A stretch of 64,000 bases of DNA from Druceiella hillmani (Eukaryota; Arthropoda; Insecta; Lepidoptera; Hepialidae): the NCBI GenBank assembly GCA_039881145.1, contig JAYKKI010000009.1, forward strand, positions 8,790,501 through 8,854,500, read 5' to 3'. Below are positions 38,750 to 49,242 of this stretch, one piece after another (the first letter of the stretch is position 1; each line of letters opens with the position of its first letter). The notes under the pieces were generated by a model. That model was not told the origin of the DNA, made no database searches, and was given only the letters and a program-made list of their open reading frames with translations. Both the position numbers and the translations under genes were made by a program.

Positions 38750-38895
38750 TGAGTTGATAGTGGATATAATTACACCACTGGATGTTTAAAAGTCCCGAAC
38801 TTTATTTTCACTGTGACGACACGAACTACTTTATCAGAACCTGGATGAATTGCCATGATTACACCTAATGGCCATCTTAACGGACCTCTTCTTGG
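38750..38895 (-). pseudogene. BEL/Pao pol C-terminal (DUF5641-like) segment
   Basis: Read on the minus strand: GPLRWPLGVIMAIHPGSDK then VVRVVTVKIKFGTFKHPVV, the W-LG-I---HPG-DG-VRVV-V-T pattern that ends BEL/Pao polyproteins. A stop follows where the family often continues with KL-PL. It lies 3' of the integrase segment, as expected. Confidence 0.85.
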
Positions 38896-38899
38896 TCTA

Positions 38900-39180
38900 C
38901 TATTACCACAGTTCCAATTACCCGATACAAATGAGTCTTTAAACTCTTTATATTAGATTCCCATAATCCACCAAAACTCTTTATATTAGATTCCCATGAT
39001 CCACAAAAAAACCGGAATCTTTTTCCATTCAATATGTCTACCATTAAGAATACTTTAATACAGAATGAAATTCAAATTCAATCAAAAAATGTATAAAGCT
39101 CATTCAAATGCATCTTAGCACCTATAAACTTAGTACCACTATCAGAATATAAATATTAAACCGGACTGCGTCGTGAAATA
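38900..39180 (-). pseudogene. BEL/Pao integrase core fragments
   Basis: Minus-strand reading gives YSDSGTKFIGAKMHLNELY (about 39155-39095), the SD-GT-F block carrying the second acidic residue of the integrase DDE triad. Then GGLWESNIKSLKTHLYRVIG (about 38970-38910), the block with the third acidic residue. The sequence between them is shifted and shortened. Integrase would insert the element's cDNA; this copy cannot be functional. Confidence 0.85.
38940..39005 (-). repeat. In-frame 33 bp tandem duplication inside the integrase
   Basis: Two adjacent 33 bp units (38940-38972 and 38973-39005) each encode WESNIKSFGG-like or WESNIKSLK-like 11-residue steps on the minus strand, so the GLWES block with the catalytic Glu is present twice. 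Units differ by two or three bases. Confidence 0.88.
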
Positions 39181-40350
39181 AAAGGACTAAAAGTTACATG
39201 AATTCATTAGAGATTAAATAAAAAATTACATCAATTAAATGGTTATAATTACCATCAAACAAAAAATATTTAAAACTTTTTTGGCTTATCTTATAAATTC
39301 AAGAAGAAAATAATGCTTTATATTTCCTTAAAAAAAATACAAGTCAAAAAAATATCTCCCATCACTTGACTTTCCTATAAAGGGCAAGTTAAAAAAAATT
39401 ACGAAAATATTTATCTCAGATATTTTGACTTCCCTGCAAAGTACAAGTCAAAACAATATCTTAAATATATCTAAGATATAAGTAAGCGTTATACGTGTGG
39501 TAAAGAGATAACATTTATCCTAAAGAGATATGTGTTGTTAAAGAGATATAAATGATATCAGTTTCAATTCGCGCACGAAACAAATTAAATAATTTACATA
39601 ACAACGATAAAAAAATAACTTCGTATCATCAACATAAGGTTGTCTCTACTACTTAAAATACTAATTAAACAAAACCTTTTTGAGAAAAACTACGAAACCA
39701 ATATATATTGTAAAAGTTACTGGCAGCTCCAGTTTTTTAAAAATGTTCGAATATGAAAAATTCATATTAATGTATGATGTGACAAGCCGCTTATATTCAA
39801 TTATTCTATTCAACGGAACACAAGAATGATATATCTGATATCGTTTTTTAAAACATATATTCTATTTTTAACTTACCGTTGATAGAACATTTTATAATCG
39901 AAATTATTACGATGGCGGTCATCAAATCTATTTATATATGCATGCCTTCTTTCCATTCCATGTATATTAGAATTTAATTAAAGTTTTTAAATCTCGACTA
40001 TGATACTGCCTTGAAATAGACTCAAAGAAATAAATTTTATATTTATTTCTATTATGTTTGTGTGATTTTATATTATCGTGTGAAACATAAGTATGCCTAT
40101 CGATACTGATAATTTTATTAATCTGACACTTGGGCAATGAAGTGTTATTAACAGAATTGCTAACGCGGACACTTTTAAGACTATCACTAAATTGTGTGAC
40201 TCTTGGAATATATCTAGGTCCAATAAGACTCTTGTAAGACGATGAAGCAATAGAATACTTTTCATTCTCAAATCGAGGTACAGACGAATCAACCAAATTT
40301 CTATATTACGTATTACAATCCGTTTTCCGTAATACAATCGACAAAATATG
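39181..40350 (-). other. Eroded pol interior of the BEL/Pao element
   Basis: About 1.2 kb separates integrase from protease where a BEL/Pao element normally has RT and RNase H (over 2 kb). I can read no YxDD or RNase H motif. A minus-strand frame 40296-39967 (109 codons, Ser/Asn-rich) immediately follows the protease and may be the start of pol, unrecognised. A local ~85 bp duplication with ACAAGTCAAAACAATATCT-like ends lies at about 39340-39475. Confidence 0.5.
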
Positions 40351-40369
40351 CGTAAATATGATATTTATT

Positions 40370-40650
40370 TTTCGGATAAACACGAGATCCAATTTTGAAA
40401 TTGACACCGCCAGTAATTGGACGTGACGATGAACCAATCCCTTGCACAAACGTATTGTTTAAAGGAGTTATTGGTAAATAAAGTTTTTTACAACACTTTG
40501 TCGTGATTTAAATGGTATTGTGAATCATTATCAATCAAACATCTTATTAAAATTATTTTATTATTCGTTTTTGCAAAAACTTCTGCTGTTGATGATAAAA
40601 TATTATTATTCGGTTTAATCTCGGCACTCAACGATACCGCCGAATCATTT
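40370..40650 (-). pseudogene. BEL/Pao retroviral-type aspartic protease
   Basis: Minus strand: ILSSTAEVFAKTNNKIILIR then CLIDNDSQYHL (active site at 40532-40518), then across a stop/frameshift KLYLPITPLNNTFVQGIGSS and GGVNFKIGSRVYPKNKY. The layout (LLPTA-V-V, LLDSGSQ, V-GIG, G-V-L-I-SR) is that of BEL/Pao proteases, which mature the polyprotein. The catalytic triplet, normally D-S/T-G, reads Asp-Asn-Asp here, so it would be inactive even without the frame breaks. Confidence 0.85.
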
Positions 40651-40799
40651 GGTCGTTGCGATAAGTTACTATCGTTGGAATTTTCCAAACAAGTGACTCG
40701 CGATGATGTTCTATTATCGGAATTCATATTCAACGTATGTATATGTGCGTTTGAATTTATTTTATTTTCTTTACCAAAATGCAATAATATATGATGTCA

Positions 40800-41972
40800 T
40801 CTTCCCCATAATTCCCAGAGAAAATTTGTATTGACTATTCAAGTGCAAACCTCGTAAATAATTTACAAAAAGATTTTGCAAATTCATAACGCACTTGTGG
40901 TGATGTTAAATTCTGAACAAACTGAAATCAAATGATCAGAATTGTTACAAAACAAACAAGAATTTATGTTATTCGACGAAAATTTTGAAATATCTTTACT
41001 TTGACTATTGGCCATACAATATTTGCTCAACCGAGCACGCAATGGCCTATCATTCAAAAAAATATTTGAACGCGAGGACTTATCGATAACCGTACTTATC
41101 GACTGGACTGAATTCAATTGTTATAGCGTACCAAATCTTGACTTGGTCTTGCGCGAAAATGATTAAATCATTACACGAAACGATTACGAACTAATAATTC
41201 GAATGCTTGAACAGTTTCTGAATCTAATTTTCTCAGAGCACAATGTAAGAGAATAAAATATAATAAATTATCGAACTTCAGTTGATTTAACGCAGAGATC
41301 GATGCCGAAAATTTTTCAATGAAGGAATCAAGACTCTCTGCATTATTTGTACAACCTTTAGAATCCAATATATTTTTTAAATAAAGCGTTCCCAATGCAC
41401 GACTATCTTGGCATTTTTTAACCATTTATTCCCAAATTATCGGATACGTTTCTAGTGTTGGTACAATACCAGCGATAACCTTCAAAGCGCTTTCAGTTAG
41501 TTTACCCACTAAATATTGTACGCGTTATGAGTCGATTAATCTATTATTGTCATGAATATTTTATTTGAATGACTCATAAAATTTTGGCCAATGTGCCATT
41601 TGTCCATCGAAAGTAGGTAACTCAATCGGCGGTAATTTAATAATACATTTCGAATCATCATTTGCTAATTTATTCGGAAGTACGGCTAGTATAAAATCTT
41701 GTCCCGAATATGTTTAACACCTAAATACAAGTCATCAAAGGCGTCTAAAACACTATAATTAGATATGCTATCGGGGTTCATTCCTAATTCATGGTCAAAA
41801 ATGTTTTCTATAGTTTCGAACTGATTTTTCATCTCATCCAACATATCTGACTGATGAAAGAATATTTCGTTGCTTCGTAAGTCTTTATTCCTAATAAAAG
41901 ATTGTGTAACTGTGTCATTCGCGCAAACAAACGTTCCTTTCTTGTAGTTAATATCAAAAATTGTTTATCCAT
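40800..41972 (-). pseudogene. BEL/Pao gag with CCHC knuckle
   Basis: Starting from an ATG at 41972 (MDKQFLILTTRKERLFARMT), the minus strand gives an N-terminal coiled region, then LPPIELPTFDGQMAHWPKFY (about 41655-41570), the hallmark start of the DUF1759 gag domain. Then LVGKLTESALKVI, SLDSFIEKFSASISALNQLK and ALRKLDSETVQAFE (41425-41171). Finally a zinc knuckle C-x2-C-x4-H-x4-C, CLFCNNSDHLISVC, at 40958-40917. Gag would build the particle and bind RNA. Several stops and frameshifts split it, so no functional product is expected. The open frames 41425-41171 and 41117-40884 are its longest surviving pieces. Confidence 0.9.
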
Positions 41973-42411
41973 CTTGAGAAAGAAACTTATTATAAATATG
42001 AAATATATTTAATTAAATTGGCGAAAAAAATTCTTAAAAATCTCTGAAATGCACTAAACAATTAATAAATGAGAAAATTTAAATAAAATATATTCAATTA
42101 AACTAGCGAAATAAAATTCTTAAAAATCTCTGAATATTGTTAAACAATTCTACGAATTTTCAATATCGTAATAACTATTATATATGTGTATATCAATTTA
42201 CATATAATAATCTCAATTGAAGAAATATTCCACCACGTAATAATGTTATATATTAATTGTGATATATCCGCACTCAACCAAATATGAAAACAAATTAGGC
42301 TAGATATTAATATTTAAGTAATGCCCGAAATATATATATCCTGCTATCGAGGAACCATAAAATGATATTCGAGGAAAATCTATAATTGATGTAAATGTCT
42401 GGGTTGATATA

Positions 42412-42430
42412 TGTGCGGCTCGAAGGACTA
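42412..42430 (-). promoter_or_regulatory. Primer-binding site matching tRNA-Tyr 3' end
   Basis: On the element's sense (minus) strand this reads TAGTCCTTCGAGCCGCACA, 9 bp inside the end of the 5' LTR. Thirteen consecutive bases, GTCCTTCGAGCCG, are complementary to the 3' end of insect tRNA-Tyr as I recall it (…CGGCTCGAAGGACCA), so tRNA-Tyr is the probable primer for minus-strand cDNA. One base of the expected TGG start is changed (TAG). Confidence 0.7.
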
Positions 42431-42439
42431 TTAAATGAC

Positions 42440-43465
42440 GTTATAGCGAATCGCGTTTAAAGCAGCAGAATGCCATAAGAAAAATAAAAATTCTCAAAAT
42501 TTCAAATCTGACAGAATATATTAACGAAATGGTGAATTATATTATCAAATTAAAATATTTTAACAAATTAATCTTTATAAATATAATTCATTTTTAAATT
42601 CAAATTAATATATTAACAATTAAATTAAGTTTCAATGAAATAATGAATCTCAATTCGTTACTGTTATACGACAAATTAAATTCGCCATTGGTAAAAAATT
42701 GGCATTCGCTGACCTTAACGGAACAAAATGGTTCTTAAAGTCCTTTGCTGCTCCACCAGATGGTCCCCTGAAGATGACGATGCAAAATCTCAACTCAAAG
42801 CTGGTCGTCGTTGATCCGCAGGATAATTCACGAAGTCATTTAAATTGGAGAAAAGCTTTTAAATGTGTCTTCAGAGTAAAAAATCAGGACGAGTTTCATT
42901 ATTTATTTTTATAATATACAATTCATTAATCTTCTTATACTCGTATTATAAAGTTAGGATATAGAACTTTCTCGAATCAGTGTTCCATAGCACAGTCCGA
43001 TTTAAAATTAAAGTTTTACCAAGGCCTTGCGGCTAAGATGTGTTGATTGTTCGTGCACTCTAAGAATTCAAAGAAACTGATATTTTGCTGCTATACAGTA
43101 ATTATCCTAACATTTTAGTGTTAAAAGTAACAGGTTACAGAACTTACTGCTAGGATATATAATTAAAAATCCTCGCACTTCATTAGTTTAAAGTAACTGA
43201 TCACAGGACTTAACTGCTTAGATATACATTTAAAGGTCCTCGCACTTTAATAGTTTAAAAGTAACTTTGCAGCTAGGATATATAGTTAATACCCGTGCCC
43301 GTTGAGAACTCGAAGGCAATAGAAAAATGATTAACGATGTATACTTCTAGAAAGTTTCGAAAAGACTGAATTGAAAATTTTGCTAAAAGAAAGGGTAAAA
43401 ACAAAGGACAATTGTATTATTTAGAAAAGAAATTCAAAATAAATTCCTTCGAGAATATTCTACAC
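42440..43465 (-). repeat. BEL/Pao 5' LTR (right copy)
   Basis: Direct repeat of 37520-38460. Start CGTTATAGCGAATCGCG (TG changed), end TTCTACA. It contains a ~35 bp stretch after 42463 absent from the left copy and a duplicated-looking stretch at 43130-43260, so it is longer. It should hold the element's promoter; I cannot place a TATA box with confidence. Confidence 0.88.
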
Positions 43466-43561
43466 CTTATAAAAATTATTCCATATTTACTGTATTTGCT
43501 AATGTTAATGTTTCCGGACACTTTTATTGAAGTATTATAAAGCAGTATTATTTTGAGTTTT

Positions 43562-44180
43562 GGTAATTTTGTGAATTATATTTCCACGGAGTTAGAGAGT
43601 AAACGGTAGGTAGATTTGGTCTACAGTGATTATAGGAAGGAATTTAAGCGATTCTACAATGATATTCCCCTAGTAAAATTATTAGAGGCTAGTATGTCTC
43701 TCATTCTGATAAAGTTGTTAGGCCACTTTCGGGCTTGGAAGCAATACGTTCAGTTTGAAAATTTAAAATCAAGGCTATGTGTTACTCAATATCGAGTTAG
43801 CCAATATAGTTATTTAGGCCCTCGTTTGTTTATCGTTATGACTAATGATTTGTCCTCAGTCGTTAGCACCACAGATTTATAATAATAAATCAATCATCAG
43901 CACTATCGAGGTAAAGAAGCAATTGGATTGTGAGCTGTTTTAAATTAAAATCTACTCTGTATTGCAATGATAATGCAAACAAATAAAAAATTATCATTTA
44001 TTTCCACCAAAGTATTGTTGAAAATAAATGATCTTGAATGAATGAAATGAAATGATGGTGATGCAAAATTGTGAGCTAAAGGGAAGGGCACTCAAAAGCT
44101 GTATAAAGTACTTACATATCGCGAACATATCTTTAAAACTCTTTAGAAAGCCTACGGGATGCTAAGATTTTTCGTGCGAT
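43562..44180 (+). pseudogene. LINE reverse-transcriptase fragment (jockey-like)
   Basis: The plus strand reads GNFVNYISTELESKR, a stop, VDLVYSDYRKEFKRF (the D-RKAFD motif A block, with Asp retained in SDYRKEF), LIKLLGHFRAWKQYVQFEN, then YRVSQYSYLGPRLFIVMTND (the G-PQGS-LGP-LF---INDL block, degraded) and LSSVV. The expected Y/FADD motif just after is not readable. A later frame gives LTYREHIFKTL-KAYGMLRFF at 44110-44175, the post-catalytic helix region. It starts within 100 bp of the BEL/Pao 5' LTR. It may belong to the same LINE family as 30078-30840 but the two fragments do not overlap, so this cannot be tested here. Confidence 0.82.
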
Positions 44181-45748
44181 ATTCCCACGATTTCCATTTT
44201 CTATAATTTACCACAAAATAATAAGACAAATAACTAAATATAACTGACTCAATACGATTTTATAGGAAACTCAAACAATATTTACTTTTCTCGAGAAAAA
44301 TAAGAAAAAAATCAATTCGTAGGTAGTTATGAGCACAAAAAAAGAAACATTTAAATATAGTATCAGCACTAATATCATTCGGAGTTGAAATGTTTCCTTA
44401 TTTTTATATAATTCATGTAACATCTACCAGAACCGTTAATTTGACGCGCATATATAAAATTGACAAGCCTTGAAATTTACGGCCTGTCCACGTCACATTA
44501 CGCCACGAATAGTTTACATTTAGTAATATACGAATGGACATACGGAGTATTTCGACGACAATCGAGTTCTGGTCTTACTCCTCCGGTAGGAAATAATACA
44601 AATTAGAAAACCGTTTGATATAAAAATATTTACTGAAACAATTTTCAACGAATAACATCTTTATAAACAGAATAAAAATTAAATAGTTTTATAATTAAAA
44701 GACGACGATGACAGACAGCTTTTAGTCTTCAAGTTAAATATGGGTTAATTTCGTACATCGAGTATTATATTTTGTGTGTGTCTTTATCTAATTAGATAAA
44801 TAGTATTGATCGAATGACGTTTGACGACACAATCAATTTTTGTTTTGTCGTATAATCTGATCACATTCTGCCACATAATAATATTTAATTCCATGCTAAG
44901 TAGAGTAGGGTAATAATATACGTAGCCATAATATGTGCACTAGTGTTCAATGAGCAAATAATTTTTTTTTTTAATTTTTTCCTTGCCTTTTAAGACTTGT
45001 TTATTTTTATAGCAACTTTTACGTTAAAGGTTACGTCAAAGCTTTTAATTTTTATTCACTTCAACTTTTAAATTATGTTGCAAAAATTTAAATGGTGTTT
45101 GTTGAACAAGGTGTAAAATAACGTCTTTATCAATATGCCTTTTAAACAAATTTTAATTAAACATTTGCAAATTAAAATAAAAATTACAAACAAATTAACT
45201 ATGACATTAATTTGAATTGTCGACTCTCTCTCTATGTTATATAGGACACTGTATACATTTCCTTTAAATTAAAATTTGTTTTGCGTTTATTTTTTTTATT
45301 TAGTGAGATTCACCTCATTACTTTGACCACTGCCTGCGTCGATAGATGCAATTCTTTTCTGAATTAAGCTTTCCACTATCAAATGTTGGGATATATGTTG
45401 AGAAGTTTGGTTCAAAATTTCATTTCCATTAAAAGAAAAATTTAGTTGTTAATACATAAACGATGAATTCAGGAATTACTTTCTGTACTATTTTTTTTTT
45501 CAGAAAAATATGCTCTAGTAAGAATGTTTGGAATTGAAAACGTATGTGATGGAGAACTGTTGTCCATCCTAACAATTGAAATAAAGAAAATCCTGATAAT
45601 ATTTTAACGATATTTCAATACCAAATATTTAGATCAGTCACGTGTTTGAAAATTCCTGTCAGAAAAAAATTCAAATGTATTAAAAAAGTTTACATTTAGT
45701 GGAAAACTTTAGAAGGAAGTAATATTTTATATACGTCGAGATTTTTGG
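44181..45748. other. AT-rich non-coding DNA
   Basis: A TATATAAA word follows GACGCGCA near 44440, and a GC-richer patch covers 44470-44585. There is no open frame to support a promoter, so I make no call. Nothing else recognised. Confidence 0.5.
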
Positions 45749-45757
45749 TATATATAT

Positions 45758-45812
<55 letters not shown>
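45749..45812. repeat. (TA)n microsatellite
   Basis: TA repeats with two TG interruptions. Confidence 0.97.
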
Positions 45813-45815
<3 letters not shown>

Positions 45816-46009
45816 TCAATGTTTCCCTTTGATTTTATGGTTGAATAAGCATTTTAAAACAACTTAAAACACTCTTTGTACCAAACTAAAATAACTAAAA
45901 CTAATTTCCAGTAATTAAACTTTTTCATTAATTTTCTGAATTTTAAAATTCAACTCAAGCCCTTTGCTGTAAATCTACCATCAATTAATTTCCCAATGTA
46001 AGTAAATTA

Positions 46010-46270
46010 AATACGTGCCTCTCGTGATTACACGAAATTCCTCACAAAGCCTCCCTGGTTTTGCAGCACCGACCCTGTTCTCAATAACCGCTTATTCTAC
46101 TAAATAAATAACAAAATAAATTAATTAATTAATACATCGTCCTCGCTAAGCGCTATTTAGTCGAGTGTGACCGCCGCGTTTAATACCACCGGACATAAAT
46201 TGCCACTCCGTCATTAAACGCTCCTATTACGGGGCCCGCGGTCCTGGGCCACCGGAGGATACATACAAAT
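46010..46270. promoter_or_regulatory. GC/CpG-rich island, candidate conserved regulatory element
   Basis: About 260 bp with a GC content visibly far above the surrounding ~28%, peaking at 46140-46260. It contains homeodomain-type words (TTAATTAATTAATAC, CATAAATTG, CATTAAACG) and CpG-rich blocks (GACCGCCGCG, ATTACGGGGCCCGCGG). No frame is open and no repeat family is recognised. Conserved developmental enhancers look like this in insects, but conservation cannot be judged from one sequence. Confidence 0.3.
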
Positions 46271-46559
46271 GTCCTCCTTTACCCACATATTTACCTTAAC
46301 ATAACATCCTGATATGCAAGTAATACCTAACCAGGCATACGGGTGCACAGGCTGATTACAAATTTTATTTGTTTTCTTATAAATACACGAATTTTCATGA
46401 AAGTTGTAATAGAAATGTGTCAGCTTAATAACGAACCTTCAATGTTTTTTAGAAAATAGTATTTTTACTGATATTATATTAAGAACTAATCAAATTATAC
46501 GCCATCGAAAAGAGAAAATTTAATTTTAAAACAATCAATTACACATTAAAAGAAATATA

Positions 46560-46690
46560 TTTATTTGTCCATTCGTTTGTTTGTCCGGTAAATATTTTAA
46601 CTTTGCGTGAGCTGGGGACTTGAAACTTTAAACATAGCTCAGAACTGGATGACAATGCAATTGCGTTGAACTGTTACTTTTTTAAATAAT
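46560..46690 (+). repeat. Possible dispersed-repeat fragment
   Basis: GTCCATTCGTTTGTTTGTCC, then GAGCTGGGGACTTGAAACTT and CTGGATGACAATGCAA, recall the 'tgtctgtccgtttgtc … gagacttgaaa …' body of an abundant moth repeat. Recognition is from memory, not searched. Confidence 0.3.
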
Positions 46691-47056
46691 AGGGTTCATA
46701 CTAGACAGTTTGACTTTATAAAAACTTTCTGATAAAAACTTATGTTTTTTTTTCTTTTATACAAAATGAAAGTCACCATGAATTCTAAACTAAACTTTGC
46801 CATAATTTAAAACTACGATGAACGTTTTTTTATTAAATTTATTTCTTTTTTCGTTTAAAATATTTAACAATTATAAAAATTAAAGATGGAATTATAGAAG
46901 AATTATTTAAAAAAACTATCAATTACAAGTAGAAGCTGCACTACATGGACTTCGTATATATTTTTCCTAAAAGTGTACATAAATAATATGATAAACATTT
47001 AAGTGTATATTGTATGTCTAACTAAATTACTTGCCATTATTTATTTTCAGCAACGC

Positions 47057-47059
<3 letters not shown>

Positions 47060-47117
<58 letters not shown>

Positions 47118-47134
47118 ACATATATATACATATA

Positions 47135-47184
<50 letters not shown>

Positions 47185-47186
47185 TA
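47060..47186. repeat. (TA)n microsatellite, 127 bp
   Basis: Longest TA tract in the window with scattered TG/CA steps; it yields spurious Tyr-Ile open frames. Confidence 0.97.
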
Positions 47187-47454
47187 CAATATTTTTCAGA
47201 TGCGTGAAAACAAACTAATTATAAAAAATGTATAATTGTGCAGAATTAGATATTAATGATTTTTGAATTTTCTCTTTGCTTGCGGTGTAAGACCGCTTAC
47301 TATGCTGACTATCAAGATTGTATGTCGACCGGAATTACCCTGTAGCTTTTTATGATAAGTGACTAAGACTGCCCTATGAACAAAAATATGTTTTAAAAGG
47401 CCATTTTTTGTTGCGTGAACGACTAAACTTTAACAGAAATGTAATATTATAAAC

Positions 47455-47570
47455 CTCCATTTACGATATTAATTAAAACTTGATATCTTAGGTCGTTTAT
47501 GAGAAACGGGGCTTCGACCGACAAGCGGACAGATGACCGTCGGAAGAACAACCCAGTGATCCTAAAAGGA
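47455..47570 (+). repeat. Diverged copy of the GACGGACAAC repeat family
   Basis: TTGATATCTTAGGTCG, then GAAACGGGGCTTCGACCGAC, AAGCGGACAGATGACCG and GTGATCCTAAAAGG follow in the same order as the right half of the element at 17354-17914. No terminal inverted repeat could be found for this copy. Confidence 0.5.
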
Positions 47571-47739
47571 ATATATTTTTCTACAGAAAATAAAATTCTA
47601 TAAAAGTATACCATGGAATACTTTCGATAAAAAACAAAATAAAAAAATAAAATACAACTAAATGAACTTAAAGGTTCCCGGCGGATCCATAAAAACACAA
47701 TTCATCTTAAATTAACAAATAAAAATAAATACCAGTGAC

Positions 47740-48180
47740 ATTACACGCTGCAAACACCCTGTCAACTCAATATGCCCACATCCGCACACACGTAACGTAA
47801 ACTGTACTGCTAGTTGGCTACATCTGCAGAAGAGAGAACACAGCATTGTACAGCTTCACGACGGAGTAGAATAATTAAGTTTAATTTGTTCATTACACGT
47901 AAATATGCCGATAAGGACGGGGACAAAGGAGGCTTCGCTTAGGCGCGAAGGTCTAAGCTTCACACAGATAAAATACCGCGCATTACGCTTTAAGGTTGTA
48001 AGTACATGTGCATACGTATTGCGGATAATGAATGTTTACAGCGGGAGACAAATAGAGGAGAGCACTTTGGTGGCATTTTATTCTGTTGTTGGCTACAAGT
48101 GTACGAGTTTTTCATTTCTTTTTTCTTCTTCTATATTGGCGGAGTTAAAAATATCTGTTAAAATAGACAATTATATTGGA
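47740..48180 (+). other. GC-elevated stretch with weak candidate first exon
   Basis: GC content is raised from about 47740 to 48110. An ATG at 47905 opens 92 codons to 48183. A consensus donor GTAAGT at 47998 would cut it after 31 codons (MPIRTGTKEASLRREGLSFT and eleven more). I recognise neither version. No TATA box is evident upstream. It could be a decayed repeat with chance coding; confidence is low. Confidence 0.12.
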
Positions 48181-48224
48181 TAATTTATTTTTAGTAACCA
48201 AAATAATCGTCTTCATCGTGGTGT

Positions 48225-48320
48225 ATTAGGTTGATCACGAGGCATACGCCCCTTGATTCCCGGTCGTTCGTCGAACGGGGCTGAACTGGTGTTATGGTTG
48301 GCTGTAAGAAATTGCTCTCG
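48225..48320 (+). repeat. Possible tRNA-derived SINE fragment
   Basis: GGTTGATCACGAGGCATACG then CCCCTTGATTCCCGGTCG resembles the tRNA-like head of an insect SINE, with a B-box-like TTGATTCCCGG. The A box is not convincing and the 3' tail (GTTATGGTTGGCTGTAAG…) is unfamiliar. No complete tRNA cloverleaf can be drawn. Confidence 0.35.
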
Positions 48321-49242
48321 TAGGAATAAGTCCCCCATTTGTATCAATTAGATACATTAAAGTAGATAAATAAGTAATAAACGGTAAAAAAATTTAAAGA
48401 AATTTATTTTATGAAAATAATTTGAAAAAGGGTATTTCAAAATATCATATGTTACTAAAATACAAACACACAAATTTTGTTTAATTTTTTGTTATTTAAA
48501 TTGCCAATCACATTTTCTTCTTTGTAAGTGATATTATTTTGTACATTTAGGTATTACTTTGCTTCCCTATTTACGAATATCAGTTAATTTACCGGAAGCG
48601 GATTTAATAGACGAGATTTCACAAATCTTTCGAGTATATGGAACTTCAAAATGTTATTTGTATACACAGTATGTTTTACAAGCCAACATATTTTTGATCA
48701 CAGACGTCATTAAACAACAAATAATCATAGATTTTACTCATTGCACAGGATGTAATATTAGTAGTTATATTATCATGGGTGTAGGATTAATGTTTAATTA
48801 ATAATGAAAAAAATTTAGAAGCAAAAACTTAATCAGACCTTCATTTTTATTTTCTTTATCAAACACAATAAGAAACAAATTTCGAGTATATTTCAGTGGA
48901 AAATAATTTTGAGAATTTTTCAAAAGTTTTCAAATGCCGCTAATTTGAAACATAGTAACCGATTTTGAATGGAGATAATTTTTGGAAAATGAATGTCATT
49001 GGAATATTAAAACTAACAAAATTTTGTTACTATTTTGATTGATAGAATGAAAATTTTTCTCTATATTATATTAGTAGAATACAGGATTTGCAGGATTTTC
49101 TTGTAATTTATAATGGTTTCCCATGTCCAGAAATGTAATAGAATTGTCCCGGAAATATAAAAAGTTCCGGTTATTCTTAAAAATTTTCCTTATTGTAATT
49201 TTTCGTGAACCTATATATTTGTATCATAGTCCCATTGCATTT
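48321..49242. other. AT-rich non-coding DNA
   Basis: An 80-codon plus frame (48559-48801) is unrecognised. Nothing else is seen. Confidence 0.5.

Larger units (their letters stand above)
37520..43465 (-). mobile_element. Degenerate BEL/Pao LTR retrotransposon
   Basis: A ~5.9 kb element is transcribed leftward. It has two direct ~0.95-1.0 kb LTRs, a primer-binding site just inside the right (5') LTR, and gag, protease, integrase and C-terminal segments in that order on the minus strand. Gag with DUF1759-like motifs and a CCHC knuckle, the LLDSGSQ-type protease and the DUF5641-like C-terminus together point to BEL/Pao rather than Gypsy or Copia. The internal region (~4 kb) is too short for a full pol, and no RT or RNase H motif is visible, so a large part of pol is deleted or unrecognisable. 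LTRs differ by many substitutions and indels, meaning an old insertion. Target-site duplication is not clear (GCGTA left, CCTTA right). Confidence 0.9.

Noticed and set aside
40068..40337. 89-codon Leu/Ile-rich minus-strand frame inside the BEL/Pao element
   Set aside because: It overlaps another frame that better continues the element; I read it as a shadow.
42699..43465. Short open frames in the LTRs (for example 42699-42914)
   Set aside because: They lie inside the long terminal repeats and are not conserved in frame between the two copies.
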